Assembly: GCA_964017195.1 (NCBI GenBank)
Contig: OZ024887.1
Location: forward strand, 5,161,959-5,225,958
Origin: Siderastrea radians
Taxonomy: Eukaryota > Cnidaria > Anthozoa > Scleractinia > Rhizangiidae
Direction of reading: 5' to 3'
DNA length: 64,000 bases
Shown piece after piece: positions 1 through 11,356 of the stretch (the first letter of the stretch is position 1; each line of letters opens with the position of its first letter). The notes beneath the pieces are model-generated. The model was not told the DNA's origin and searched no databases. It saw only the letters and a list, made by a program, of their open reading frames with translations. The translations under genes were made by a program, and so were the position numbers.

Positions 1-504
1 TGAAGCTTGCCGTTCTCGACACCGTATAAGATTCCCTCTGGGTCAAAGAACAGGAATTCGAACGAAGACCATCCACTTGTCCCCACCTTAGTGTAACTAC
101 ATTGACTGGATTCAGCTGAATTTGAAGGCATCGTACAAAGCCTATCGTCCTTCACAAAATACAGTTTTCCATCCGGATCGAAGAAGGGAACCCCCAAAGT
201 GTTTAGTGTGACATCTGACAGAGAACAAACAAGCGTCGCACTAAAGTTGATCCAAAATAATTGTGTTGAAGGCTGTTGCGGGAGTGGCCCTTTGTAAATA
301 TTGTTTACATTCAAGTTATACAAGGTGCCGTCTGGGTGAAGGAAAACACCCACCATGGGGAATATAAAATCTTGATTCCAATCTGATACCCCTATTAATA
401 TGGCTGATTTGATCCATTCGGCACCAGTGGATCGTTCTGGAGCAACTCCCTTGTAGAATGAACCATCCTTCGTAACTCCAAAAAGATCCTGAGTAGACGT
501 CGTG
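1..504 (-). CDS. Tachylectin-2-like beta-propeller lectin, partial 3' exon
   Basis: An open minus-strand frame runs from a splice acceptor (polypyrimidine plus CAG at 505-507, minus strand) to the window edge. It encodes repeated blade-like units ending in FxDPxGxLYxV (for example FFDPDGKLYFV and FFDPEGILYGV) separated by W-rich segments. This is the pattern of tachylectin-2 type five-bladed propellers, secreted innate-immune lectins that bind GlcNAc/GalNAc. Three or more blades are visible. The upstream exon with any signal peptide was not identified, and the C-terminus lies outside the window. The reading frame is intact throughout, so it looks like a functional host exon. Family assignment is from motif memory; moderately sure. 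Confidence 0.6.
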
Positions 505-1340
505 CTGAAAGAAAGAAAAACGGCAAAAGCCAAAACAAGCTCGATGTAATGCTATTTCTTCTCTTTGATTACCTTATAAAGAGGCCCGATTCTAAAGACC
601 ATCTATAAAAACAGTATTGTTCACTTTACACTCGTTGTTTCTTTGATCCTGCGTTGTTTGGCCTTTATGCTGAGAAAGTGTAGCTATTACACGTAGAAAT
701 AAGATGTTTCAAACTGTAATTTTGAACTAAATGTTAACCTATATCGTCTTGAGGCACACCAAGGGGTACTTCTTGACATGTTTCAAGTAACCTCAAATAT
801 TATCAACCTGTTATTGAATAAGGATGAAGTGTTTGTCTAAAATGGCATGAAAAAAAGTATCTTTTGTATTTATTGCATCCTTTTTAGATTCATTGCCTCG
901 TCTACAAAGTGTTACGAGGCCGAACTTTACACCGAGGGAGAAGGCCGGAGGAGAAGCTTACTTCCAAGCACTGAACTTCGGAAAAAGATGCCTTACTACC
1001 AGCGGAGATACTAGACGACTCTTCGAGTATAGGCCTATCTATGCTACGAGGGAGTTCATACTTTATGGCATCGGCATTTTCTGCAATTAATCCAATTCAA
1101 GGTTACGTGTAAACAGTAATTTATGACTAACTAAAAAATTTCTCGTATCGCGGTCGTAAATCCTGTTTCGTATGGCTCACTCTTTTGTCAAAAAAAAAAT
1201 ACAAAAGAATTTCGAAACTCATGCCATACAACGTCAAAGATTATTTAGATGCTCCAGAGTAAGCAAATCAACAGTAGATTTTTTATCATGTTTATTGCTG
1301 CGGTATTCGCTGCGGTAAATAAAGACAAGATACTCCTTTA
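505..1340. other. Non-coding, AT-rich
   Basis: Probably the intron and 5' region of the lectin gene on the minus strand. I see no convincing exon or repeat. A short open frame at 893-1090 shows no recognisable domain. Confidence 0.4.
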
Positions 1341-3580
1341 GTGTCAGAAGAAAATTGGCTGCTGCATTTTGAATCTCTTCACTCTAATGATCGACTTAAT
1401 CCCATTCAGCAGAAAATCTGTAACGAACTTCAAGAAGAAGAGGATCGAAAAAAACAATTTCGCCCGTTAGATTACTTGATTACCGAAAATGAAATACGAA
1501 AAGCTGCCAAAAAGTTAAAGAACAACAAATCTTCTTATTCAGATAAAATTAAAAATGAAATGATTAAAGCTAGTATCAACGACCTGATGCCCGTATATTA
1601 CAAACTTTTCAATGCAGTTCTAAATTCAGGTTCCATGCCTCAGACATGGTGTGGTGGTCTCCTAACACCAATTTATAAATCGGGTGGAAGAAGCGATCCG
1701 TCAAATTACCGTGGTATCTGCTGTTTTGTTCTATTTTAAATCATTTTATTTTAAATTTTAAATTATTTTAAATTAATCTATTTTAAATCAAAGGCTACTC
1801 GAGTATGTCACCACCAATCATATACTACAAAAGTCACAGATCGGCTTCATGCCTAACAATCGTACAGCAGACCATGTTTTCACACTCCGAACTTTGATAG
1901 ACAAGTACGTCCATAATCACAATGGCAAAATTTATGCTTGCTTTGTTGATTTTAGGAAAGCTTTCGACTCAGTCTGGCATAATGGGCTTTTAAATAAGCT
2001 ATTGCAAATTAATTTAGGAGGCTCCTGTTACAATTTAATTAAAAGCCTTTATTCTAAGTCTTCTCGTTCAATAAAAATTGATCATTATCAAACACGACCC
2101 TTTCAATATACGAGAGGTGTACGACAAAGTTGTATTTTAAGTCCACTACTTTTCAACCTTTATATTAACGATTTACCGTTCTCATTTGAAAATAATCTGT
2201 GTGATCCTTTTGTTCTACCAAACGGTACAAAATTAAGCGCTCTTCTATATGCCGACGATTTAATTATTTTATCACGTTCCAAAACAGGCCTGCAAAATTG
2301 TCTTAACACATTAGCCACATACTGCAACACGTGGATGTTGAGCGTAAATCCCAAAAAACCAAGACAATGGTTTTTCAAAAACGTGCAAAAAAATGTTCTG
2401 AACAAACATTTTATATAGGAAATCAAGCAATTGATGTTGTACAAGATTATACTTATTTAGGAACCAAAATATCTTCTTCAGGAAATTTTAAAATCTCATT
2501 TGATCACCTCAAAGAGAAAGCACTTCATACCCTTTTCAGTCTGAGACGATACACAAATTTTAGTAAATTAAAACCGTCTCTTGCCTGTAAGATTTTTGAT
2601 ACAATGATATCTCCAATTTTGCTCTATAATGTGAAATTTGGGGTGGTTATGTTAAATCTGATTTTAAGGCCTGGGATGGTTCACAAATTGAAAGAACACA
2701 TCTACAGTTTTGTAAACGTTATCTTGAAGTTAGTAATAAGGCTTCTAATGTTGCATGTAGAGCTGAACTTAATCGATCTCCTCTACTTATTGCCATTAAT
2801 CAAAGAATCCTCAACTACTTGCTATATCTCCAAAACAAGTAAACCGGATTCTTTTGTTAGACAATCTTTTTTAATTTCATCAGAACTTCACACCGCTGGT
2901 AAAAATAGTTTTTAATCTAATCTGATGAAAATATCCGAATATTTTAATTTTGGTAATTTTAGTCCTGATTTAGTAGACACCGCAAAAGTGGCAATGTTTC
3001 TACAGTTAATGAAACAGAAATATATTTCTTATTGGCAACATACTCTACAGCATTCTCAAAAACTAGAATTTTATAGATCTTTTAAGAACGAATATGGCAC
3101 TTCCAGTTATCTAGAGTTAACTGGGAGAGTTTCTGATAGGAGAACATAACTAAATTACGTATTAGTAATCATAAACTAATGATCGAACTGGGCAGATATA
3201 ATGATACGCCCAGAGACAATAGGTTTTGCCCAGTCTGTGATTGTAATCAAACCGAAGATGAAGTTCATTTTCTCTTTTATTGTTCCAAATACGCAACAAC
3301 GAGAGATAACTTTTACAAGAAAATACAACCTTTCATCCAAAATGTTAGCCGGCTACCAGTGTCTGATTTGATTTTAGAATTGATGAATTCTTCCAATGTT
3401 TTTGTGAACATGCAATTAATTAAATTTATCTCATCTTGTTTTGATTCCCGTAACAAAATGCTATCAATGTAACTAATTTTATATATGTCCTTTTTTTTTA
3501 TTACTTAATAAGTTGTACGCTTTTGCAATATTGTAACAAATTTACAGTCATGCAAATAAAGCTTGTTGTTGTTGTTGTTG
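1341..3580 (+). mobile_element. Degraded non-LTR retrotransposon (LINE), reverse transcriptase to 3' tail
   Basis: Broken plus-strand frames encode LINE reverse transcriptase. Visible landmarks are the fingers region with TPIYKSG and SNYRGI, the palm motif ACFVDFRKAFDSVWH, the VRQ..ILSPLLFNLYIND block, the catalytic LLYADD motif near 2250-2275, and the C-terminal H/C-rich knuckle (FCPVCDCN..DEVHFLFYC) near 3225-3280. Frames break near 1730, 2340-2420, 2915 and 3150, so it is inactive. The 3' end is typical of CR1/L2-like LINEs: AATAAA followed by a (GTT)n tail at about 3562-3580. The 5' endonuclease part is missing. A related but distinct family occurs at 42.8-57 kb with an (ACT)n tail. Confidence 0.85.
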
Positions 3581-3931
3581 ACAAGCAGCTATTTTCACTA
3601 TAGTATCATTTCAATTCAATTTTTTGCTTCTTTTCTTATTTTAGTTTTACAAGCCAATTGCACAATTGCACTGATTTCAGGGGACGATTTGCATTATGCA
3701 GAGAAAATACTGCGGACATGAAGAATTCTGGTAGTTGTAGTAAAATCACATCATCCTAAGATTAAAAATATGACTTACTGATCATTGTTCATGCTAGTAT
3801 GAATAGTAGATCGAAGAAAGTTAATGTTCAGTTTAAAAAATGTAAATAGGATCCAGATCTACCTAAGTATACAAGAGATATAATATGCGCAGAGATAGAA
3901 ATAAATAACGCATTTTCATTCAAGAGATTCA

Positions 3932-4390
3932 GTTGCTCACGAGATAAACACTCACTTGCTCGGAAACCGTAATCTAACAGGCCACAACCAACTCAATTGT
4001 GATAATTGTGGTGAATATGTCCTAAGGCAATCACGTTCTCTCTTTGGCAGCAAAGGAGCAAAGATTGATCACCTCTTCAGAGTTTTAAATAAATGCAGAA
4101 GCAAGTTTGACTGTCTAGTATACGAGATGCTGTTTATAAGGGACATTAATCCTTCTCTCAACACGCAAAGTGACTCCATCCGCGCCAAACTATTTACTTG
4201 ACGTTTTCCTATTTTAATTAGAACTTTTAGTTTTCTATTGTTTTACTTTGGGTATTATGCCCACTGGACGCACAACTATTTTTATTGTTTTCACGTTTTA
4301 TATATTCTTGTTTTAACTATCACCTTTTTGACTTGATAATGGCGTAGAGTAGCGCCGAAACGTCGTCTACTTTTTTAAGAGTTTTTTTAA
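3932..4390 (+). mobile_element. Penelope-like element remnant (C-terminal end)
   Basis: The frame at 3956-4201 ends in the block FDCLVYEMLFIRDINPSLN followed by SDSIRAKLF. I recognise this as the C-terminal region of Penelope-like retroelement proteins with a GIY-YIG nuclease, common in cnidarian genomes. The CDNCGEYV block upstream is a plausible zinc-binding part. The rest of the element is absent. A second, shorter relic of the same sequence lies at 33275-33415, just outside the right end of the Polinton. Assignment is from family memory. Confidence 0.5.
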
Positions 4391-5852
4391 AATGAGTTTT
4401 AAAACTTTTTTAGCGTTTAATTTTCCGAATGTTCAAGCTCTAAATATTCCTTATTGCTTTACTGTTTTAACTCGTTATTCATTATTCATTATTCCCCACC
4501 CCCCCAAAATGGCTTGCTGATGATGAACTGTAAGAGTTTGTGTAGTATGTCCTCTAAACTGCCTGTCAATTCATTGCATTGGTAACAGGTCTGGCTGTAC
4601 CAAGTTATTCCAGATGTGACGTGCTCGGACCAACCAGTTTACGTGGCATGGATGATTTCGGCCAGCGAGGCTCGATGAGGTGCCACGTGAAAAGTGGAGG
4701 TCACATTTGTCCTCATCACTGGATTAGGACCCTCAAAAAAAAAGTGAAAAAAAAGTAAGCAGTCGAATCCATATAAAGAAATAATAATAATAATAAACAT
4801 AGAAAAGATTGATTAGCTTTCGGTTGTCATCTTTCAGACTTCACGCCATGACAACTCTCTCCTCTGCAGAGCAGAGGCTCCTGTTAGTAAACACTAGTGA
4901 AAGAAAAAAGAGGGACGCGGGAGAGCCATGACAACTTGTTATCCGTCTTTCGTGTAACGGAGAAGATATTAAGGTTTTAAAAAAACTCCAACCAGGTCCT
5001 CGAGTGGGCGTCCAGTAAAAGCAGTAAGCTAAAGCCAGGAATGAACATCAGTGATCTGAGTTGAAGGTAACCCCCTGTAGAACTTGCCGTGGTAGACGCC
5101 ACACAATCAGTCACCACCCGATACGAAAAAGATAAGTGATGTGTCCAATCCACTCGACTCATCAAGGCCGGCGCAACGCCGGCGCTCAACTCCACTTTCC
5201 GTTGCATGACGCGACTAGGAGCATCACAACCTCCCCCCCCCCCCCTCTAGGTGGAATGCTAGTCCATCGCAGGGTTACGCCCTAGCCTATAATTAAATAA
5301 ATATGCTGTGTAGCACTTTTGTGCTGAACGATTGTAAAAAAAACAAACATTATATGCAGCCATATAATGTAATTTTATATCGAGCCATTTTATTGGTTAA
5401 TTAATCGTAACACGTGTCACGTCAGTTGTTTGGATGGAGCAGGGTTTGGCAGATGACCTTGAAGTCTCCAATCAGATGCAAGTAGGCGGGCTCACTGTTA
5501 TTATTTAGATTACTGGCGCTGTTAATTTCGGCCTCCTTACCATTCAGCGTCAACGCCATCTCCTTAATTAACTTTCAAGCTTCCCTCCGCCTCCCCAGCT
5601 CCAGTCAAACATCTTTTATTTTAAAATTTGATTTCCAATGTGGCGGCTTTTTTCGTACCCCACCTTTGCTGAAGATACCATCAAATACTTGTAATTTTTG
5701 ATAAGGATATTTTAGACAAATAAACGTCACGCTAGTGGCCATATTTACGCCAGAACGGTGTACTTGTTTTTGGATTTTCTTAATTACGCTTCAGCAACCG
5801 AGCGCGACGAGAGCAGTCCCCTACCCCAACCGAGGAGTAAAATGGAACGAGA
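4391..5852. other. Intergenic, dispersed repeat relics
   Basis: No gene seen. Contains a poly-C stretch near 5227-5244 followed by a sequence resembling a short dispersed repeat, plus simple A-rich runs near 4735-4795. Confidence 0.35.
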
Positions 5853-6070
5853 TAAAAAGTGTTTCTTAAAAAGTACCAAGTTCATGTTAAGACGAGACGT
5901 TTCGGGAATAACTCCTTCATCGGTCGTGGCAAATGTTACAGCCGTTAGGCTGGGGGGTAAACGTTTGTAAAAAAAAAAGTGTTTGTTAAAAAGGGCCAAG
6001 TTCAGGTTCAGACGAGACGTTTAGGGAATAACCCCTTCATCGCTCATGGCAAGTATTACAGCCGTTAGGC
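5853..6070. repeat. Tandem 120-bp repeat, two copies
   Basis: Two diverged copies with a 120-bp period begin near 5853 and 5973. Each contains the GACGAGACGTTT and TTACAGCCGTTAGG blocks. The second copy doubles as the left arm of the foldback element that follows. Confidence 0.7.
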
Positions 6071-6476
6071 CAGAATAAAACGTTAGTGAGTACACGCACG
6101 TATTATGGCGTACATTTTAAAAATGCGCGCGCGCGAAAATTTAAATAAACTTAAAATGTATGTTCATGCCGCTGGGCGCAAGTGCTTTGAGTTTGAAAAT
6201 CAAACAACGAGAAGAAAGGAGGTTGATTTTCAAACTCAAACCACTTGCACCCAGTGGCATGAACATACATTTTAAGTTCATTTAAATTTTCGCGCGTGCA
6301 TTTTTAAAATGTACGCCAGAATACGTGCGTGTACTCACTAACGTTTTATTCTGGCCTAACGGCTGTAATACTTGCCATGAGCGATGAAGGGGTTATTCCC
6401 TAAACGTCTCGTCTGAACCTGAACTTGGCCCTTTTTAACAAACACTTTTTTTTTTTACAAACGTTTACCCCCCAGC
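5949..6476. mobile_element. Foldback element (528 bp inverted repeat)
   Basis: The two arms of about 250 bp are near-perfect reverse complements. They start GCTGGGGGGTAAACG at 5949 and end CGTTTACCCCCCAGC at 6476, with a spacer of roughly 20 bp around 6202-6222. It has no coding capacity. This is a non-autonomous foldback or MITE-type DNA element. Small differences between arms show some age. Confidence 0.85.
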
Positions 6477-6489
6477 ACTTCTGTTAGGA

Positions 6490-6625
6490 TTTTCTAAGAG
6501 AGGGTGGGTAGAGAAGGAAACAACATGATACAATGCAGAGACCAAGACTCGAATCACCGACCCTCTGATCTCGCGATCGTCGGATAGAAAGTCCCACGCG
6601 ATGACCACTACACTACCATACCTCC
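6490..6625 (-). mobile_element. tRNA-derived SINE head
   Basis: On the minus strand the sequence has an A-box-like TAGTGTAGTGG and a B-box-like GATTCGAGTCT at roughly the spacing of a tRNA gene, followed by a non-tRNA body. The cloverleaf is not well formed, so I call it a tRNA-derived SINE and not a working tRNA gene. Confidence 0.5.
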
Positions 6626-7127
6626 ACATACCGACATGAAAAAGGGGAAATCAAATTCACCCCAGCTTACTTATGTTACCGTATCAAAAGAGTTTCTGTT
6701 GAAGCTCAAAGTGGTATTTTCCGTGGTGATCGCTTTGAATTTCGTTTAATATTAAAACAAATTTACAACAATTGAAAAAAACAAACTTACAGCATATAAA
6801 ATTCTCGTATGCCTACTTTCATTGTTGGAAATAGCAGATGGGGTTAGTGAGTTACCAAAAATTCCCTTGCTGTGCTACACTAGGAGAGTAGCAACCTAAC
6901 AACTAGGAGTGGTGGGTGGGTTTCTCTCGCTACAAAGAACAACCAAGAATGAATTTATTGATACGATACAACGCAAGTTATCCACGCTACTAAACACCCC
7001 AGTTAGCAAAATACAAGTGTCACTTACACGGCATCTGTTACGAAATTCCCAGCGCATATTAAGGACGGTGTCTTCTTTTGTTCTTGCGTATACGTTCTGC
7101 GCATCTTGGGTCTGCTTGTTCGAGATA

Positions 7128-7576
7128 CAATCAAATCTCTCTAAGCGGACACCACTCTAAAGCGGACACCTCGCTGAGGCGGACGGACATATAAAGCTGG
7201 TCCCGGCCAAATTTCACTGGTTTGTCTGTAATTCAACTCTCTATAAGGCGGAGGTGGCGAACACCTAGAGCTGGTCCCGAGGGGTCCTCTTTAGAGAGAC
7301 ACAAAATTTTGGATTTATCAACTGAGTTGATGAAGTAATTTGGCCACCGTAAAGAGATCGAAAGCTGACGTTTCGAGCGTTAGCCCATCGTCAGAGCAAT
7401 TTTTTTCTGACGAAGGGCTAACGCTCGAAACGTCAGCTTTCAATCTCTTTACGGTGGCCAATTTACCTTATCAACTCAGTTGATAAATCTAAACTTTTGT
7501 GTTTCACGTCCCCAGCGACGCAGCACCACAGTTTCTTTATAAACTAACCCCCTTCCGCTTTAGAGAGAGTTGACTG
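7128..7576. mobile_element. pogo/Tigger-like MITE with TA target duplication
   Basis: The termini read CAATCAAATCTCTCTAAG on the left and, in reverse complement, CAGTCAACTCTCTCTAAAG on the right. Each is flanked by TA (7126-7127 and 7577-7578). Internal repeats of the AAGCGGACACC motif follow the left end. There is no transposase. The right half carries a nested foldback insertion. Confidence 0.6.
7299..7502. repeat. Nested foldback with GAAACGTCAGC arms
   Basis: Arms containing the block TGGCCACCGTAAAGAGAT and a GACGTTTCGAGCGTTAGCCC segment are inverted around a short loop near 7395-7410. The outer ends share TTTATCAACTGAGTTGA. It sits inside the MITE described above. Confidence 0.75.
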
Positions 7577-7646
7577 TAATCAAGTATTTTAAAGAGATAA
7601 CTGCGCCTTAAAAATTTGGAAAGAAAATGTAATACATTCTTGTATT

Positions 7647-7718
<72 letters not shown>

Positions 7719-7737
7719 GTAGTAATAATAATAATAC
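7647..7737. repeat. (ATT)n microsatellite
   Basis: About 90 bp of near-perfect trinucleotide repeat with a few interruptions. Confidence 0.9.
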
Positions 7738-8366
7738 ATTTATCTAGCGCTGTTTCCCGGTGGTTCAACAGCGCTGTACAGATGTAAAGCACTGTTGAAA
7801 ATTTACTAAATTTACTAAATTTAAAAATTTAAAGCTCTTTTAGAATTTTGGTTGCTTAATTATCTCTTAAAAATGCGTGTTTACCCAATTAAGTTTTTCT
7901 TTTTAGTTTTGCTAACATCTCCCTTTTCCCCATAGTCACAACCTTTGCAAAAATATCTCTGTGTTAGGATCCACCATCCTTTTAAAAATTCTCAAATCTA
8001 CATTAAAGACTCTTCATTGTAACAAATACCAAACATGATTATCTGACTGGGGAAAAGGGAAATATTTTTCATGACTTGAGTTTGCAATTGAGAGTGATTG
8101 TTATTGCCGGACTTCCCGACACATTGGGTAGGCACGCCAAGGACGATATAAAATAAAAAAATAATAAGGGAAATAAAAATTACACAGGAACGCTTTTCAG
8201 GTATTGGTATTAAACTGATCGGTGAGTTTAAACTTTCCTTCATTAAAATCCAAGGAAGAGCCATTTTTCAATTCATTTTGAATTAGAAGTAAAACGCCGA
8301 GTTAATATATATGCATTGTAATAAACGTTAGTGCAGCTCTCTGAACTGATACAAGTTAAGGCTGCC
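7738..8366. other. No gene recognised
   Basis: Likely 3' flank of the endonuclease gene on the minus strand. I see no domain, repeat or RNA gene here. Confidence 0.3.
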
Positions 8367-9482
8367 TTAATATAGAGAAACATAGTTTGTCGTGTGAAAG
8401 CAGCCAGGGTGAGCAGGAAATAAGTTAATTGTTTTTTGGTATTGATCAAACAGCTGATTAATATTCGCTGCTTTATCACACTGCTCCTTTCCGGGATTGT
8501 TGTCCCTCCAGAAGGCCGTATGCCTTGTTCCATCTTTCCAGCTTCCGTCATTATCCTGAAACTGGAAAATACAACAAGCTGCAGTCCACAATTTGCTGGG
8601 AACATTAACACGGTAACTGCTGGTGATGAATGCACTAAAACTTGCGCTTCCGAAATATCTTGGACGACCAGAGCCAGGGGGAAACGTCGATGGGATTGTT
8701 CCAACTATAATGTACATTTTTACATTTATTGTGGCCTTGCCGTTATACATTGCACAATAGTTCTGACCTCACCGAAGTAAGTCTGCCTCATTAGCGTTCC
8801 ACATCCCAGAATTAAACTTTCCAAACTGGGGGACAACGTTTGTGTAGGTAAAGGTTGCATCGACTCTAGCCTGTATTCCTCTGCCGTATCTCGCCGCTAT
8901 CAAATGCTCTTTATGGATAGACGCTATTTTTTCTTTATTGGTTATTATTTGATCGCATTTTGCATCAGTGGCCATCGTCTTAGGCGCGTTAAGGGCGTTG
9001 TACCACAGGGAATCAACAGATCGGGATGATGGTGTAGTCTCGTAACATATCTCAGTGTTTGAAGAACCATGGTAGTCTTTATCATTTTGCTGAAAGTAAG
9101 GGTGAAGAGACGGGCTTGGCCTGAAGTTACTTGGACGATTAATGTTTCCACCATTCAACTGTGCTCCCTCCATCATAGTAGCGGCATAGAGTGCAATCCT
9201 TTTGTTACAGTCGTACATAATGGCCACAGTACCGCCTTCACAGAGGTAGGCCAGGTTCGTTTGTAGTCCGTCTCCATAACTGAAGATTTCAAGACCAGAA
9301 GGTGCGTAATTGTCCAGTGTTCGAGGGTTTATACCAGGTTTTAGATTTCCGTTGCTGTCACAAGCTCCCAAAATGTTGCATGCACAACCTCCAAAACCGC
9401 TCCACTGACACTGACCAAATACTCCTTTCATCAAATATTCTGCCACTATGATGACCAGAGAACAAGTTAATAACCTCACCAT
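8367..9482 (-). CDS. Secreted DNA/RNA non-specific endonuclease-like protein, interrupted by an in-frame TGA
   Basis: The protein starts at 9482 with a clear signal peptide (hydrophobic, ending about residue 24 near VFGQC). It reads into a NUC-type endonuclease region with EHLIAARYGR and ATFTYTNVVPQFGKFNSG followed by WNANE, as in ENDOD1/ENPP-type nuclease domains. The usual DRGH motif is altered here to HKEH, so activity is uncertain. A TGA at 8769-8771 interrupts the frame. The same frame continues without gap through MYIIVGTIPS and W/C-rich sequence to 8367, exactly where the domain should continue. The TGA overlaps a possible donor site (G|GTGAGG), so a short intron is an alternative, but no loss of domain sequence is evident. 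Either a nonsense allele, a pseudogene or a mis-seen splice. Confidence 0.6.
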
Positions 9483-10862
9483 GTCCTTGTCGGCTGTGTT
9501 AATTAAAGGGATAATGAGTGTAAGAAATAAAGTATTAGCGTAGCCATTATGTTTGACAGCGTTAAGCTGGAACAGATCAATCGGTCAGTAATCATGATTA
9601 AAATTCCTTTATTCGTCTTAATTTTGCTAACGGTGGATTACCACTGACTGCTGCGTTATTTTTACGCACTTACCAGCGTAAATGTGTCTGTTTTTTTAAG
9701 TGCGTCAATAAAATTAGAGACAATATGTTAGCGGGTTGTGCAGATGTAAAACTCAGAACGCCGCTCATTTTTTTACATCAATGTAAGTGGTAAATACGTG
9801 TTCTCTAATTTTTTTAAGCACTTAAAACCAGTTGCAATTACTCCTCTAAGCACGTAAAAATTACGCAGAAAGGCAATTCACCGTCAGATAATGAGCACAA
9901 TTCCTACGACTCCGCAAGGACAGTCGAGGAAGAGGAACACGACGGCGAGCCGGCACTCTGTCTCTCCACTCACGCGTCGCGTTTGCGCGCGACAAGAGAC
10001 TTACTCACAAGATCGCGTGTCCTTCTCGCTGGACTATCACCGAGTGTAAAACGAGACTGTTCATGGTCTAAATAATCCTTAGTTCCTGGCTTAATAAGAA
10101 TTTAAAATAAAAGTACTTTGAAGCATTGAATTCTGCTATCACAATTTAACTAAACTCATCTGGTTAACAGCGGTACTTTAACCCAAAAATCTCGACCAGG
10201 AGGGACAGTTCCGCCTTTCAAATGGCGAGACTAGCCGGATTTTTTTACCAAACCAGGAGAAAGATGAGCGTTCAATAGGTCTATTCACACCGAGATAATT
10301 TTTATAATTTACATTACAATGTGATCGAACGTGGTTGAGAGGCACCAAGCTTCAGGTAGAAACTAGAAAACTTTCTGAAACTGGTTCCTGTCCATTTATG
10401 GTTGTATTGTAACGCATATGTGAATGGTTGTCTGTGAAACAGGCTATCATGATGTTTTTTAAATTTCTGCACTACAATGTATAAACTGATAGAATGAAAC
10501 TATTTACAATATACACCAAGTGCTACATTCAAAACAGTACTATAAACTATTAATAATACACTGTCAACTGTAATAGCATGCTTACACTGGAACTTTACTT
10601 ACAAAAATAAATGAAATGAATTGAATTTTAGTTTACAGGTCACTTTTTAATGAAAAGACTACCTGATTTATTCTTAGGCTACGGTCAAACTGACTCAACG
10701 ACATCCAACATTGTTAAATACAAATTTGTTGTACAATGTTGAACTAGTTGGCCAAACGATTTCAACATTTCGATGCAACATCGTTCAATTTGGTGTTGAA
10801 CTTAAAAACCCATACAACAAGTTTAAATTCAACTGTAAAGCTAAATTCGCAGACGCCAAACG
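9483..10862. other. Intergenic; one possible MITE and old repeats
   Basis: Imperfect inverted ends (CTAACGGTGGATTACC near 9628 and GGCAATTCACCGTCAG near 9878-9893) suggest a small DNA element at about 9628-9893, low confidence. The remainder is AT-rich, with ATGTTGAAC-like motifs repeated at 10710-10805. No gene seen. Confidence 0.35.
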
Positions 10863-10868
10863 CTTATG
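10863..10868. repeat. Left target-site duplication CTTATG
   Basis: CTTATG directly abuts the AGTAGT terminus and recurs at 32996-33001. Six base pairs is the size expected for Polinton insertion. Confidence 0.95.
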
Positions 10869-11356
10869 AGTAGTAAAGGGCGCCCATCTGGGACAAATGG
10901 AGGCTCCTGATTGGTCGGAGTGACGTCATCACCGGAAGTGGGATGGGAAACCGCTGACCAGTGGAAAAAATGGATGGCGGGCTCAGGGAACCGGAAGTCA
11001 CGTGATTTGAGATGGGAAACCGCTGACCAGTGGAAAAAATGGATCGTGGGCTCATGGAACCGGAAGTCACGTGATTTGAGATGGGAAACCGCTGACCAGT
11101 TGGAAAAAAGGATCGTGGGCTCAAGGTGGGTGAAAACCGCGGAGAAAACGCGGGCTCAAAGTCCAAAGTCCAATTTCTTGAACGTGGGTGACCCATATAT
11201 GGCCCATAGATGGATTTGATATGAAAACAACACGAAATAAAAATAATATTTTTTTATTAAATGGGTTTTTACAAGAACGTTTTCCTGAGTGTTCCTTAAT
11301 GTTCAATAGAGTTCTCACTGGTATCCATAAGGGTAGGTCTGGAAGGTGACAGGATC
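10869..11356. repeat. Left terminal inverted repeat (488 bp)
   Basis: Reverse complement of 32508-32995. It begins AGTAGTAAAGGGCGCCC, carries a CRE-like TGACGTCA at 10921-10928, ETS-like ACCGGAAGT sites and TCACGTGA E-boxes, and three 69-bp tandem units. Its inner end reaches past the stop of the polymerase gene at 11315, so the last 13 polymerase codons and the stop lie inside the TIR. It also provides the minus-strand AATAAA (TTTATT near 11250) for the polymerase transcript. Confidence 0.97.
10942..11148. repeat. 69-bp tandem repeats in the left TIR
   Basis: Units begin GATGGGAAACCGCTGACCAG at 10942, 11011 and 11080, an exact 69-bp period. The third is diverged near its end. The junctions contain the ETS-like plus E-box composite CCGGAAGTCACGTGA. 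The mirrored copies lie at about 32716-32922. Confidence 0.95.

Noticed and set aside
893..1090. 65-codon frame
   Set aside because: No domain, no signal, atypical composition; chance frame.
6490..6625. Functional tRNA gene
   Set aside because: A- and B-box are present but stems are poorly formed; better explained as a SINE head.
8769..8771. Selenocysteine codon
   Set aside because: No SECIS-like element or Sec-dependent family recognised; nonsense change or splice site is simpler.
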